Source: Geothrix sp.
GTDB taxonomy: Bacteria > Acidobacteriota > Holophagae > Holophagales > Holophagaceae
NCBI RefSeq assembly: GCF_020622065.1
Contig: NZ_JAHRYQ010000001.1
Location: forward strand, 310,001 to 374,000
Direction: 5' to 3'
Length of the DNA stretch: 64,000 nucleotides
The position numbers and the translations under genes are program-made. Below are positions 39,501 to 46,456 of the stretch, in pieces. The notes under the pieces are model-generated. The model had not been told where the DNA came from and ran no database searches. It was given only the letters and a program-made list of their open reading frames with translations. Within the stretch, counting starts at the first letter, position 1, and each line of letters begins with the position of its first letter.

Positions 39501-39936
39501 GCAGGCCGTCCATCTGCACGCGGTAGGAGGCGAGCAGTTCGCCGTACCCCACATGGCCGAGCGTGATGAGCTTGGTGCCGGGGCCGACGGAGCCGATGAC
39601 GAAGCGGGGCCGGTCGAAGCTGCGGGCCACCTCCTTGGCGATGGATGCGGCCTGCACATTGAGGTCGTAGGCCCGGTCCGACAGTCCGAAATCACCCAGC
39701 ACCAGCGGGTTGGCGCCGAAGGTGTTGGTCTCCACGGCGTCGGCGCCCGCGCGGAAGTAGCTTTCGTGGATCTCCCGGATCCACTGGGGGCGGCGCTCCG
39801 TGAGCAGATCCACGCAGCCTTCCAGGGCCGCGCTGCCATAGTCCTCCGCCGTGGGCTTGCGGGCGAAGATCTGGGTGCCCATGCCGCCGTCGAGCAGCAG
39901 CACCTTGTCGCGAAGGATCGTCTCGAGGGTCGTCAT
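36514..39936 (-). CDS. metH: Cobalamin-dependent methionine synthase
   Basis: 1140 residues with all four modules: homocysteine domain with zinc cysteines C287 and C288 (GGCCGTTPDH), pterin-binding domain (VGERTNANGSKKF), cobalamin domain with the axial ligand H724 (GDVHDIGKN), and the AdoMet activation domain (SYGYPACPEL). It transfers the methyl group of methyl-THF to homocysteine. The start at 39934-39936 is one base after the ferredoxin stop, so the two are coupled. It is somewhat shorter than E. coli MetH. It is the last gene of the operon led by the second SAM riboswitch. Confidence 0.96.
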   Translation of the reverse strand: MTTLETILRDKVLLLDGGMGTQIFARKPTAEDYGSAALEGCVDLLTERRPQWIREIHESYFRAGADAVETNTFGANPLVLGDFGLSDRAYDLNVQAASIAKEVARSFDRPRFVIGSVGPGTKLITLGHVGYGELLASYRVQMDGLLDGGADAILIETCQDLGQIKVAVRAAREAMTAKRRKIPLWVQATVETTGTLLVGSDISAVLTSVEPLGIDVLGLNCATGPDEMHSHLQTLSEASPFRISCLPNAGLPENMGGQVVYPLDPSAFAPKVLHAASEFGLAIVGGCCGTTPDHIRALAPGVERLNPPRRTPKLERSAASLYQSVTLRQEPAPLIVGERTNANGSKKFRDLLAAEDWDGMITLAKEQQREGAHLLDLCVAYVGRDEVRDADELLSRLVSQITLPLVIDSTEVPVIERALQRSPGKCVVNSINFEDGDTKARKILDLCKTYGAAVVALTIDERGMAKTREQKLAVAKRLHALAVGEYGLDPGDLIIDPLTFTLGSGDEEFRGSAVETLEALKLIKAELPGVMTILGVSNVSFGLNPASRHVLNALMLYHGVKFGLDMAIFNASKVIPVAKIDPEDRRMIEDLIFDRRAEGYDPLKAVLARFSDRKAVAADDHREDLPVLERLHRGILDGEKQAILADVDEALKDHDPLVLINEVLLGAMKVVGERFGAGEMQLPFVLESAEAMKEAIKRIEPHLPKESNYQKGRILLATVKGDVHDIGKNLVDIILSNNGFEVKNLGIKQPIEAILKELEAWPADAVGLSGLLVKSTVIMKENLHFMEEQGLKVPVILGGAALTRDYVEGDCRRSYAGPVFYAEDAFEGLRHMQALVAGETGVPAPAPSASVAGDIKILKRGGAAVPLTPLQQSSWVRHDGPPPEPPFWGVRERVDAPVDLFEHLDAFALIRNRWGFSQGSQSDEAFAAVLRDKAVPQLVRWKERLAEAPLFHPKARYGYFPVRAEGDALRVLDPANHARTLAVLGFPRQGTGRRLCIADFFRADRTDVLAIQLVTLGQAAADHAAKLYREDGYADYFAFHGLATELTEAYAERIHARIRRELGIAAKDLPGRALFAQGYQGSRYSYGYPACPELEGNGPILDLLRGQEIGVHLSDSHQMDPEYSTSALVAWHPQARYFSA

Positions 39937-39937
39937 G

Positions 39938-40225
39938 TCAAAGCCCCAAATACTCGATGTCCACATCGCCGGTGATGACCACCTGGCAGGCGAGGCGCTG
40001 GTCGCGGGGGGCGTCCAGGCCCTTCAGGAAGTCCCGTTCCTCAGAGCCCGGTTCGCCGCAGTGGTCGAGTCCTTCGGCGATGCGCACCCGGCAGGTGCCG
40101 CAGGAGCCTGTGCGGCAGCCGAAGGTGATGTCGGCGCCCGCGGCATCCGCGATGCGCTGGAGCGGCGTCCCCGCCGGCGCTTCGACCAGCAGGTCTTCCA
40201 GAAGGAAGTGAATCTTTACCGACAT
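39938..40225 (-). CDS. 2Fe-2S ferredoxin coupled to metH
   Basis: 95 residues with the plant-type 2Fe-2S pattern: C36, C41 and C44 in GCRTGSCGTCRV, and a fourth cysteine in RLACQV. It is placed one base before metH and after the methyltransferase/MTHFR fusion. MetH needs reductive reactivation when its cob(I)alamin is oxidised; E. coli uses flavodoxin. Position therefore suggests that this ferredoxin is the electron donor for MetH, or possibly for MTHFR. That role is an inference from context. Confidence 0.9.
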   Translation of the reverse strand: MSVKIHFLLEDLLVEAPAGTPLQRIADAAGADITFGCRTGSCGTCRVRIAEGLDHCGEPGSEERDFLKGLDAPRDQRLACQVVITGDVDIEYLGL

Positions 40226-40251
40226 GCCGGGACCTGAAACGAAAAAGGACG

Positions 40252-40315
40252 GTTAACCTCCGAGGGCGCAGAGAAAAAGGGTTCTGGTCCGCCCTCTGGG
40301 TTCTCTGCGGTGAAC
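40252..40315. repeat. Degenerate inverted repeat in the ferredoxin/MTHFR gap
   Basis: GTTAACC..GGGCGCAGAG and CTCTGCGGTGAAC form long imperfect arms (exact core CGCAGAG 40267-40273 with CTCTGCG 40303-40309). It fills most of the 106 bases between the MTHFR-fusion stop and the ferredoxin gene and resembles dispersed CTCTGCG-type intergenic palindromes. No T tract suited to termination follows it. Confidence 0.45.
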
Positions 40316-40331
40316 AATTTTTTCGGTTCCT

Positions 40332-42197
40332 TCATGGGGCCTCTCGCTTGGGCAGCAGCGGGGCCACGAGCTCGACCTGGCCGAAGGGGGCGCTGAGCTG
40401 GAGGCCCCGGACGCGGGGACGGATGATCTCGATGACTTCCTGGGCGATGGCGAGACCCTCTTTGACCTGGTCCTCGGCGCGGGTCCACTTCGCCATGCGG
40501 GTGAGGACTGAGGGCGGCACGAAGGCGCCGGGCACCTCGTTGGCCATGAATTCGGCGTTGCGCAGGCTCTTGAGGGGCCAGATGCCCGCGATGATCGGCA
40601 CTCCGCCCTTGCCGTCGAGGGCCTCGGTGAAGTCTAGGAAGCGGAACAGGGTGTCCGCATCGAAGACGGGCTGGGTGATGGCCCACTGGGCGCCGGCCTC
40701 CACCTTGTAGCGGAAGCGGGCCTTCTCGCGTTCCAGGTCCGCCGCCACGGGATTGGCCCCCACGCCCACGCTGAAGGAAGTCGGCTTGCCGATGCCGGCG
40801 CCGCCGAGATCGAGCCCCGTGTTCAGGCGCTTGAGCATGTTCACGAGGCCGATGGCATCCACATCGAAGACGGCGGTGGCCTGGGGGTAGGGCCCCAGCT
40901 TCGGGGGATCGCCGGTGACGGCCAGGATGTTGCGCAGGCCGAGCCCCGCGGCGCCCAAGAGGTCGCTCTGCATGCCCAGCAGGTTCCGGTCGCGGCAGGC
41001 GTAGTGGAGGATGGTCTCGAGCCCCACCTGCTGCTCGATGATGAGGGCCGTGGCCAGGGCGGACATGCGGGCCATGGCGCGGGGGCCGTCCGGCACATTG
41101 ATGGCGTCCACGCCCAGGGCCCGGCACTGGCGGGTCTTGGCCACGAGCTTCTCGTATTCCATGCCCTTGGGCGGCACCAGCTCCACGGTGTGGGTGAATT
41201 CCCCCTGGGCCAGCTTGAGGCTGAAGCGGCTGCGGTAGGCGAAGGGAACCTCGGGCTGGGGCTGCTCGTGGGGCTTCAGCTCGAAGCCGCCGCCAGCCTG
41301 GACGAAGGCTCGCTCTTGGCGGAAGGCCCCGCGCATGGCGCGGATGTGGGCGGGCGTGGTGCCGCTGCACCCGCCCACGCCCCGGGCGCCGGCGGCGAGG
41401 GCCCGGGCGGCGAATCCACCCAGGTATTCGGGACTGGCGCCATAGATGAGGCGGCCGTCCACCAGGTGGGGCAGGCCGGGATTCGGCTGCAGGACGATGG
41501 GCTTGGCGGTGACGGCCTTCAGGCGCTCGAGCAGGCGCAGGTGGGGGGCTGGCCCATTGCCGCCGATGAGGCCCACCAGGTGGGCCCCCCAGGTGTCCAG
41601 CTGCTTGACGAACCAATCTGGTTCGGCCCCGAAGAGGGCCTGGCCCTCGTCGTTGGTTGTCATCAACGCGGCGATGGGGAGCTCATCGAGCTCCTGCACG
41701 GCGAGGATGGCCTGGTGGATCTCATTGAGGTCCTCGAAGGCCTCGAGGACGATCAGATCGGCCCCGGCCTCGATCAGGGGCGTGGCCTGTTCGCGGAACA
41801 GGGCGCGGGCTTCGTCGAAGGAGGTGGGGCCCCAAGGCTCGATCCGCACGCCCAGCGGGCCGATGCAGCCAGCCACCCAGGCGCGGGCGCTCTGCTGGGT
41901 GATGGCCTGTTTCGCCAGGGCCACGCCTTCGCGGTTGATGGCATCCATGTGCCCCTCGAGACCCCGGGCCGCGAGCTTCAGGCACCCGGCGCCCCAGGTG
42001 TTGGTGGTGAGCACCTGGGCGCCCGCTGCGAGGAACTCCCCGTGGATGGCCAGGAGCAGATCCGGTGCCTTGAGGTTGCACTCCTCGAAGCTGCGCTGGA
42101 GCGTGATCCCGCGGTCGTGCAGGGCCGTGGCGGTGCTACCGTCGAAGAGGAAGCATTCGCCCGCATCAAGGGCCTGCTGGAAGGTGGGATGGGTCAT
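40332..42197 (-). CDS. Homocysteine S-methyltransferase / methylene-THF reductase fusion
   Basis: 621 residues. The N-terminal half is a homocysteine methyltransferase domain with zinc cysteine C277 in GGCSGTTPAHI; the C-terminal half (from about 315) is a MetF-like flavin reductase (ELVPPKGMEYEKL, LAVTGDPP). The architecture matches Bacillus subtilis YitJ. It would make 5-methyl-THF, the substrate of MetH two genes downstream. I start at MTHPTF (42195-42197); an ATG at 42233 has a poorer site. It is the first gene after a SAM riboswitch. Confidence 0.93.
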   Translation of the reverse strand: MTHPTFQQALDAGECFLFDGSTATALHDRGITLQRSFEECNLKAPDLLLAIHGEFLAAGAQVLTTNTWGAGCLKLAARGLEGHMDAINREGVALAKQAITQQSARAWVAGCIGPLGVRIEPWGPTSFDEARALFREQATPLIEAGADLIVLEAFEDLNEIHQAILAVQELDELPIAALMTTNDEGQALFGAEPDWFVKQLDTWGAHLVGLIGGNGPAPHLRLLERLKAVTAKPIVLQPNPGLPHLVDGRLIYGASPEYLGGFAARALAAGARGVGGCSGTTPAHIRAMRGAFRQERAFVQAGGGFELKPHEQPQPEVPFAYRSRFSLKLAQGEFTHTVELVPPKGMEYEKLVAKTRQCRALGVDAINVPDGPRAMARMSALATALIIEQQVGLETILHYACRDRNLLGMQSDLLGAAGLGLRNILAVTGDPPKLGPYPQATAVFDVDAIGLVNMLKRLNTGLDLGGAGIGKPTSFSVGVGANPVAADLEREKARFRYKVEAGAQWAITQPVFDADTLFRFLDFTEALDGKGGVPIIAGIWPLKSLRNAEFMANEVPGAFVPPSVLTRMAKWTRAEDQVKEGLAIAQEVIEIIRPRVRGLQLSAPFGQVELVAPLLPKREAP

Positions 42198-42261
42198 GGC
42201 TGCGCCTGGGAGGGGCAGTCCGTTGATCGGCATCCAGGGGGTCTCGGGTCAGTCTGGGACG

Positions 42262-42385
42262 GTTCGGTATCTTCCCCCCGGGCAATGCCGGGGGCAGGAG
42301 TTGGCACCTTGCTTTCGCAGGTTGCCAAGGTTTCACAGGGCCTTTCCCTCCACCTTTCTGGATAGCGCTATCGGACTGCCAAAGA
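42262..42385 (-). ncRNA. SAM-I (S-box) riboswitch upstream of the MTHFR-fusion operon
   Basis: The core is nearly identical to that before metY: GGTGGAGGGA, GGCCCTGTGAAACC, TTGGCAACC and GGTGCCAACTCC on the minus strand. The P4 region differs (CCCCCGG-CATTG-CCCGGGGG) and P1 can form between CGCTATC and GATACCG with one mismatch. No hairpin with a T tract follows before the start codon, so control may be by another mechanism, for example at translation. Confidence 0.9.
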
Positions 42386-42395
42386 TCGAGGGGAC

Positions 42396-42425
42396 AGCAT
42401 GCGCTGGGGGGATGGCGACCGTCAA
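42396..42425 (-). promoter_or_regulatory. Candidate promoter of the second SAM-riboswitch operon
   Basis: TTGACG (42420-42425, minus strand) overlaps the stop codon of the upstream glycosyltransferase gene; CATGCT (42396-42401) follows after 18 bases. The -35 is near consensus, the -10 is weak. Confidence 0.35.
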
Positions 42426-43852
42426 GCTTCGGGGGGCTTCGGGGCCGGGTGCGTGGTGAGGCCCAGGCGCTTCAGGTGCCCCCATTGATCCTTCCCGCGG
42501 ATCCAGTCGAGGGTGCCCCGTAGTCGCCACCAGAGGGTCAGCTGGCGGTAGCCGAAGTTCTCGGCCACGGCGAGGAGCAGCAAGATGCTCCAGGCCTTGA
42601 GGCCCTGGTAGCGGTGGCTGCTGATTTCGTGGAGCACCACGGACACCACGGAGTTCAACACCCCGAGCAGGAGGGCGACATAGAAGAACAGGAGGGCGAA
42701 GGTGCCGCCCACGGAATGGGTCCAGAGGGAGCTGGCGAACACGAGGTAGCCGGCGACCTCGATGACCGGAGCCAGGGCCTCGAAGACGAGGAAATAGGGC
42801 ATGGAGAAGATCCCGATGCGGCCGTACTTCGGGTTGAAGCACATGCGCCGGTGCCGCCAGATGGTCTCGAGCATGCCCCGCTGCCAGCGGTTGCGCTGGC
42901 GGCCCAATTCCCGGAAATGTTCGGGAACCTCGGTCCAGCACACGGGATCCGGCACCAGGGCGATGTGGTAGGGGCGCTTCCAGTCCCTCAGGCAGCGGTG
43001 GAGGCGCACCACCAATTCGAAGTCCTCGCCGATGGTGGCCGTGTCGAACCCACCCGCGGCCACGACCAGGTCCTTCCGGAAGACGCCGAAGGCGCCGCTG
43101 ACAATGAACAGGGAGTCCAGCGATGCCAGCCCCACCCGGGCGAAGAGGAAGGCCCTCAGATACTCCACGATCTGGAACCGGGCCAGCCAGGAGTCCGGGA
43201 GGTAGATGCCGCGGATGCCCATGGGCGTGACCTTGCAGCCGTTCACGGGCCGGACCACGCCGCCCGAGGCGATCAGGTCCGGCCGGTCCATGAAGGGCCG
43301 CGCGATGCGGAGCAGTGCGTCGTTCTCCAGGAGGCTGTCCCCGTCCATGCAGCACACCAGGGGATACCGGGCGAGGTTCACACCACAGTTCAGGGCGTCC
43401 GCCTTGCCGCCATTCGCCTTGTCCACCACCACCAGGTTGGGCACATAGGCGCTTTCGTAGACGCCGAGCACCTCTTGCGCGGGGAGCAGTTGGCGGATGA
43501 CGCGGTGGCTGGGCTGGAGCTTGAAGGCGGTGATGAGCCGTTGGAGGGTGGCGTCCGTGCTCCCGTCGTTCACCACCACCACCTGGAACTCCGGGTAGCG
43601 AAGGCTGACGAGGCTGTTGACGCTCGCCACCACGCCGGCTTCTTCGTTGTAGGCCGGACAGATCAGGGACATGGGTTTGAAGTGGCTGGACTCGAAGGCC
43701 GTGTCGAGGCGATCGGTTTCGGCCTCATCCAAGTGCCGCCGGATCGAGAAGAAAGCCCGGAGAATCAGCCCCAGGTGCGTGAGGTTCATGGCCAGGAAAT
43801 AGGCGAGGATGCCCCACTGGGCGAAGGCGGTGACGAACACGCGGAAGCTCAC
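42422..43852 (-). CDS. Processive GT2 glycosyltransferase (polysaccharide synthase)
   Basis: 476 residues. One N-terminal membrane helix (about 10-32) precedes a GT2 domain with the processive-synthase motifs D170-G-D172 (CMDGDS), GED at 275-277 and QRNRW at 319-323; two to three helices follow (about 340-420). The order matches PgaC/hyaluronan/cellulose-synthase-like enzymes, so it probably polymerises a polysaccharide at the inner membrane and moves it across. The start is a GTG overlapping the HEAT-gene stop (GTGA). No PilZ domain is present. It is the last gene of the minus-strand half of a divergent exopolysaccharide locus. Confidence 0.9.
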   Translation of the reverse strand: MSFRVFVTAFAQWGILAYFLAMNLTHLGLILRAFFSIRRHLDEAETDRLDTAFESSHFKPMSLICPAYNEEAGVVASVNSLVSLRYPEFQVVVVNDGSTDATLQRLITAFKLQPSHRVIRQLLPAQEVLGVYESAYVPNLVVVDKANGGKADALNCGVNLARYPLVCCMDGDSLLENDALLRIARPFMDRPDLIASGGVVRPVNGCKVTPMGIRGIYLPDSWLARFQIVEYLRAFLFARVGLASLDSLFIVSGAFGVFRKDLVVAAGGFDTATIGEDFELVVRLHRCLRDWKRPYHIALVPDPVCWTEVPEHFRELGRQRNRWQRGMLETIWRHRRMCFNPKYGRIGIFSMPYFLVFEALAPVIEVAGYLVFASSLWTHSVGGTFALLFFYVALLLGVLNSVVSVVLHEISSHRYQGLKAWSILLLLAVAENFGYRQLTLWWRLRGTLDWIRGKDQWGHLKRLGLTTHPAPKPPEA

Positions 43853-44922
43853 AGGTGACCCCGCTCATCCGCCCATTCGAGCCGCTCCCGCGCGATGTCC
43901 CGGGCGAAGCGATCCGCCGACGAATCCTCGGCGATCCAGGTCAGTGCCGAGACCCCGGCCCGGCCGAGATCCACGAGGCTCTGGGCCGCATTCCGGCGCA
44001 CTTCGAACACGCGATCGGCCAACAGGGGGAGGAGGGCCGGAATGGCGGAGGGCCCCCCCAGCACGCCCAGAGCCCGGGCCGCCTGGGTGCGGATCTCCCA
44101 GACGGGGCTGGAGGCGAAGGGCAGCACCTTGGGATAGATGGTCGGGTCCGCGAGGATGATGAGCGACTTCAGGACCGAGACCCGGAGATTCACATGCGGG
44201 ACCTCCAGCAGCCAGAGCAGGCGGGGCTGGGAGTCCCGGTGCCGGTGGGAACCGACCAGCAGCGCGAAGAGGATCCAGGGTTCCGGGTTTTGGTCCGGGG
44301 ACTCGAGGTGGTCTTTCATCCAGGGCAGCAGGCTGGGGCCGAAACCCTCCAGGACCCGCAGCAGGCGCTCGCGCTGGTAGACCTCCTCGCGCATGACCCA
44401 GGCGAGGACGGGGCTGGCGAAACGCAGGTCCTGGCTGTGCGTGAGGGTCCGGGCCGCCACATGCGCCACATAGGGGACCGGATCGTCGAGGAGGGGCAGG
44501 ACCAGGTTGAGGTAGCCCTCGATGCGGACGCCCGGGTTCCAGCGCCAGGGCCGGTCGGCGACGGGCGGGGGCGGGGTCCCAGTGAGTTCGTCCAGCCGGA
44601 AGGCGCCGATCTCCTGGGCGGCCATGGCCCGGACCCGGGGGTCCCGGCTCCGGAGGCGGCGGGGGAGGGAGAGGTGGATGTCCAGGCCCAGGTAGAGCTG
44701 GCGGAGGACTTCGGACTCCTGGCCGGCGAGCGTGGACTGGTAGCGGGCCAGGAAATTCCGGAAGAGCCAGCGGTCGGCGTGTGGGATGGGCCCGAAGGAG
44801 CCGCGCTCGTAGCCACCCTTGAAGAGGTAGTCCGTCAACTGGACTTCCCAGGCCTGGTAGCAGGCGATGCGATGGCGGTTCTGGCGGTCCCGGCGCACCT
44901 GCAGAATGGCCCCGACCAGCAC
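43849..44922 (-). CDS. HEAT-repeat protein, probably membrane-anchored
   Basis: 357 residues from the GTG at 44920-44922. HEAT/PBS-lyase-like helical repeats are visible, e.g. DPVPYVAHVAARTL, SSPVWEIRTQAARALGVLGG and DRVFEVRRNAAQSLVDLG. The frame remains open upstream to the receiver stop at 45007 and there encodes GATVILLSLVAGL, which completes a membrane helix with the first residues of the annotated protein. The real start may thus be a rare codon upstream (CTG or ATC), since no ATG/GTG/TTG exists there. It lies between the receiver and the synthase genes and may scaffold or regulate the synthase. No enzyme motif seen. Confidence 0.7.
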   Translation of the reverse strand: MLVGAILQVRRDRQNRHRIACYQAWEVQLTDYLFKGGYERGSFGPIPHADRWLFRNFLARYQSTLAGQESEVLRQLYLGLDIHLSLPRRLRSRDPRVRAMAAQEIGAFRLDELTGTPPPPVADRPWRWNPGVRIEGYLNLVLPLLDDPVPYVAHVAARTLTHSQDLRFASPVLAWVMREEVYQRERLLRVLEGFGPSLLPWMKDHLESPDQNPEPWILFALLVGSHRHRDSQPRLLWLLEVPHVNLRVSVLKSLIILADPTIYPKVLPFASSPVWEIRTQAARALGVLGGPSAIPALLPLLADRVFEVRRNAAQSLVDLGRAGVSALTWIAEDSSADRFARDIARERLEWADERGHL

Positions 44923-45006
44923 CAGGCCGGCGACGAGGCTCAGCAGGATGACGGTGGCCCCATGCAGAGCGGGAAGGAAAAGGTCCTGGGACAGGGGAAA
45001 GATGGA

Positions 45007-45411
45007 TCACCCCGCCCGGCGGGAGCGTTCGAAGAGGCGCCACAGCCGTTCCATGAGCACCTGCACGGAGATCGGCTTGGTCATGTAGTCGTCGGCCCCG
45101 GCCGCGAGGCAGCGGACCATGTCCTGTTCATTCTGGTTGCTGGAGATGAGCAGGATGGGGGTGCGCCCTTTGGGGGCCGGGAGGTCCCGCACTTCCTGCA
45201 CCAGCCGGAATCCGTTCATGGACGGCATCATGAGGTCGGTGGTGATGAGATCGATGGCTTCGCGGTTCAGGATCTCGAGGGCTTCCACGCCATTGAGGGC
45301 CACGAACACCTTCAGCCCCTCCATCTCCAGGCGGGCCTGAATGATCCGGGCGGTCGTGAGGTCATCTTCGACCACCAGGACCGTGGTATGTTCTGGCCAG
45401 CGTCGGCTCAT
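45007..45411 (-). CDS. Single-domain response regulator of the exopolysaccharide locus
   Basis: 134 residues, CheY-like: acidic pair in LVVEDD, acceptor aspartate in TTDLMMPS, and lysine in MTKPIS. There is no output domain. Its stop is in the same frame as the HEAT-repeat gene that follows. It heads the minus-strand operon with the HEAT protein and GT2 synthase and probably controls polysaccharide production by protein contact. No cognate kinase gene is adjacent. Confidence 0.92.
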   Translation of the reverse strand: MSRRWPEHTTVLVVEDDLTTARIIQARLEMEGLKVFVALNGVEALEILNREAIDLITTDLMMPSMNGFRLVQEVRDLPAPKGRTPILLISSNQNEQDMVRCLAAGADDYMTKPISVQVLMERLWRLFERSRRAG

Positions 45412-45544
45412 GAAAAAAGTCTAGCAAGATATGAATCAAACCTGTCGATTTCCATGGATTAGGAGCACCTGGTTCCACCATGACCCGAGGATTCCACGCC
45501 CCCATCCAGGACTGCATCCGCCCATGGGACGGAGTCGCCCATCC

Positions 45545-46456
45545 ATGAGCTTCCTGTCGTCCATCCGAGCGATCGCCTGGGGGTTCTGCTGCGCAGTCCT
45601 GGCCGGCCAGTCGCTGTCCATCACCTTGGACGATGGTCCCAACCTCAGCTCGACTCCGCGGCTCTCGGGCGATGAACGGAACCGGCGCCTGCTGGAGGCC
45701 TTCCGGGAGAAGGGCGTGCGCGTGGTCCTCTTCGCCAACGGCATCCGCGGCGGAGACAGTCCGGAGGGGATCCGGTGGCTGGAGGCCTGGGGCAAGGCGG
45801 GCCACCGCATCGGGAATCACACTTACGGCCACCCCAACCTCGAGGAGATCGGCCTGGCCCGATTCAAGGAGGATGTGGTTCGCCTGGATCGCCTGATCCG
45901 CGGCGTGCCGGGCTACTGGCCCATGCTGCGGTTCCCGTACCTGCGCGAGGGAAGGGCGGGGGTGGAGCGGCGAGCCGCCCGGGCCATGCTGAAGGACCTG
46001 GGATACGGCGTCGCGCCGGTGACCATCCCGACCTACGACTGGCTCTTCAATGAGCGTCTCCAGCAGCTGCTGCAGGCCCGGCCCGATGCCGACATCGCGC
46101 CCATCCGGGCCCTCTACCTGCGGCACCTGGACGAGGTCCTCCAGGGCTACCGCGACCTGGGTGACCGGCTCCTCGGCAAAGATCCCGTCCACACGCTCCT
46201 CCTCCACCACAACCTCCTGAACGCCCTCGTCATGCCGGACCTGCTCCGCATGCTGGACGCCAACGGCTGGAAAGTGGTGGGTCCGGAAGAGGCCTACCGG
46301 GATCCCATCTACGCGGAGGACCTGTCGGCCATGGGCTACAGCGAAAGCCACCTCGGCTCCCTGGCGCGGAAGCGCGGCATGTTCGTGGTGGAGGTCCAGC
46401 GGCTGGAGGCCCTGCTCGAAGGTGGGAAGACGGCCCTCAAGGAGGTCGCGCCATGA
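45545..46456 (+). CDS. Secreted NodB-type polysaccharide deacetylase
   Basis: 303 residues from the ATG of MSFLSSIRAIAW, which gives a proper signal peptide; further ATGs upstream would not. The NodB motif 1 is TLDDGPN (D29/D30) and the metal histidines are H92 and H96 in HTYGHP. RFPYLREG provides motif 3. It would remove N-acetyl groups from an amino-sugar polymer in the periplasm, as PgaB does for PNAG. It overlaps the next gene by four bases (ATGA). It is the first gene of the plus-strand half of the divergent locus. Confidence 0.88.
   Translation: MSFLSSIRAIAWGFCCAVLAGQSLSITLDDGPNLSSTPRLSGDERNRRLLEAFREKGVRVVLFANGIRGGDSPEGIRWLEAWGKAGHRIGNHTYGHPNLEEIGLARFKEDVVRLDRLIRGVPGYWPMLRFPYLREGRAGVERRAARAMLKDLGYGVAPVTIPTYDWLFNERLQQLLQARPDADIAPIRALYLRHLDEVLQGYRDLGDRLLGKDPVHTLLLHHNLLNALVMPDLLRMLDANGWKVVGPEEAYRDPIYAEDLSAMGYSESHLGSLARKRGMFVVEVQRLEALLEGGKTALKEVAP

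Noticed and set aside
36541-39975. A 1144-codon open frame antisense to metH
   Set aside because: Same shadow effect of codon bias; metH is complete on the other strand.
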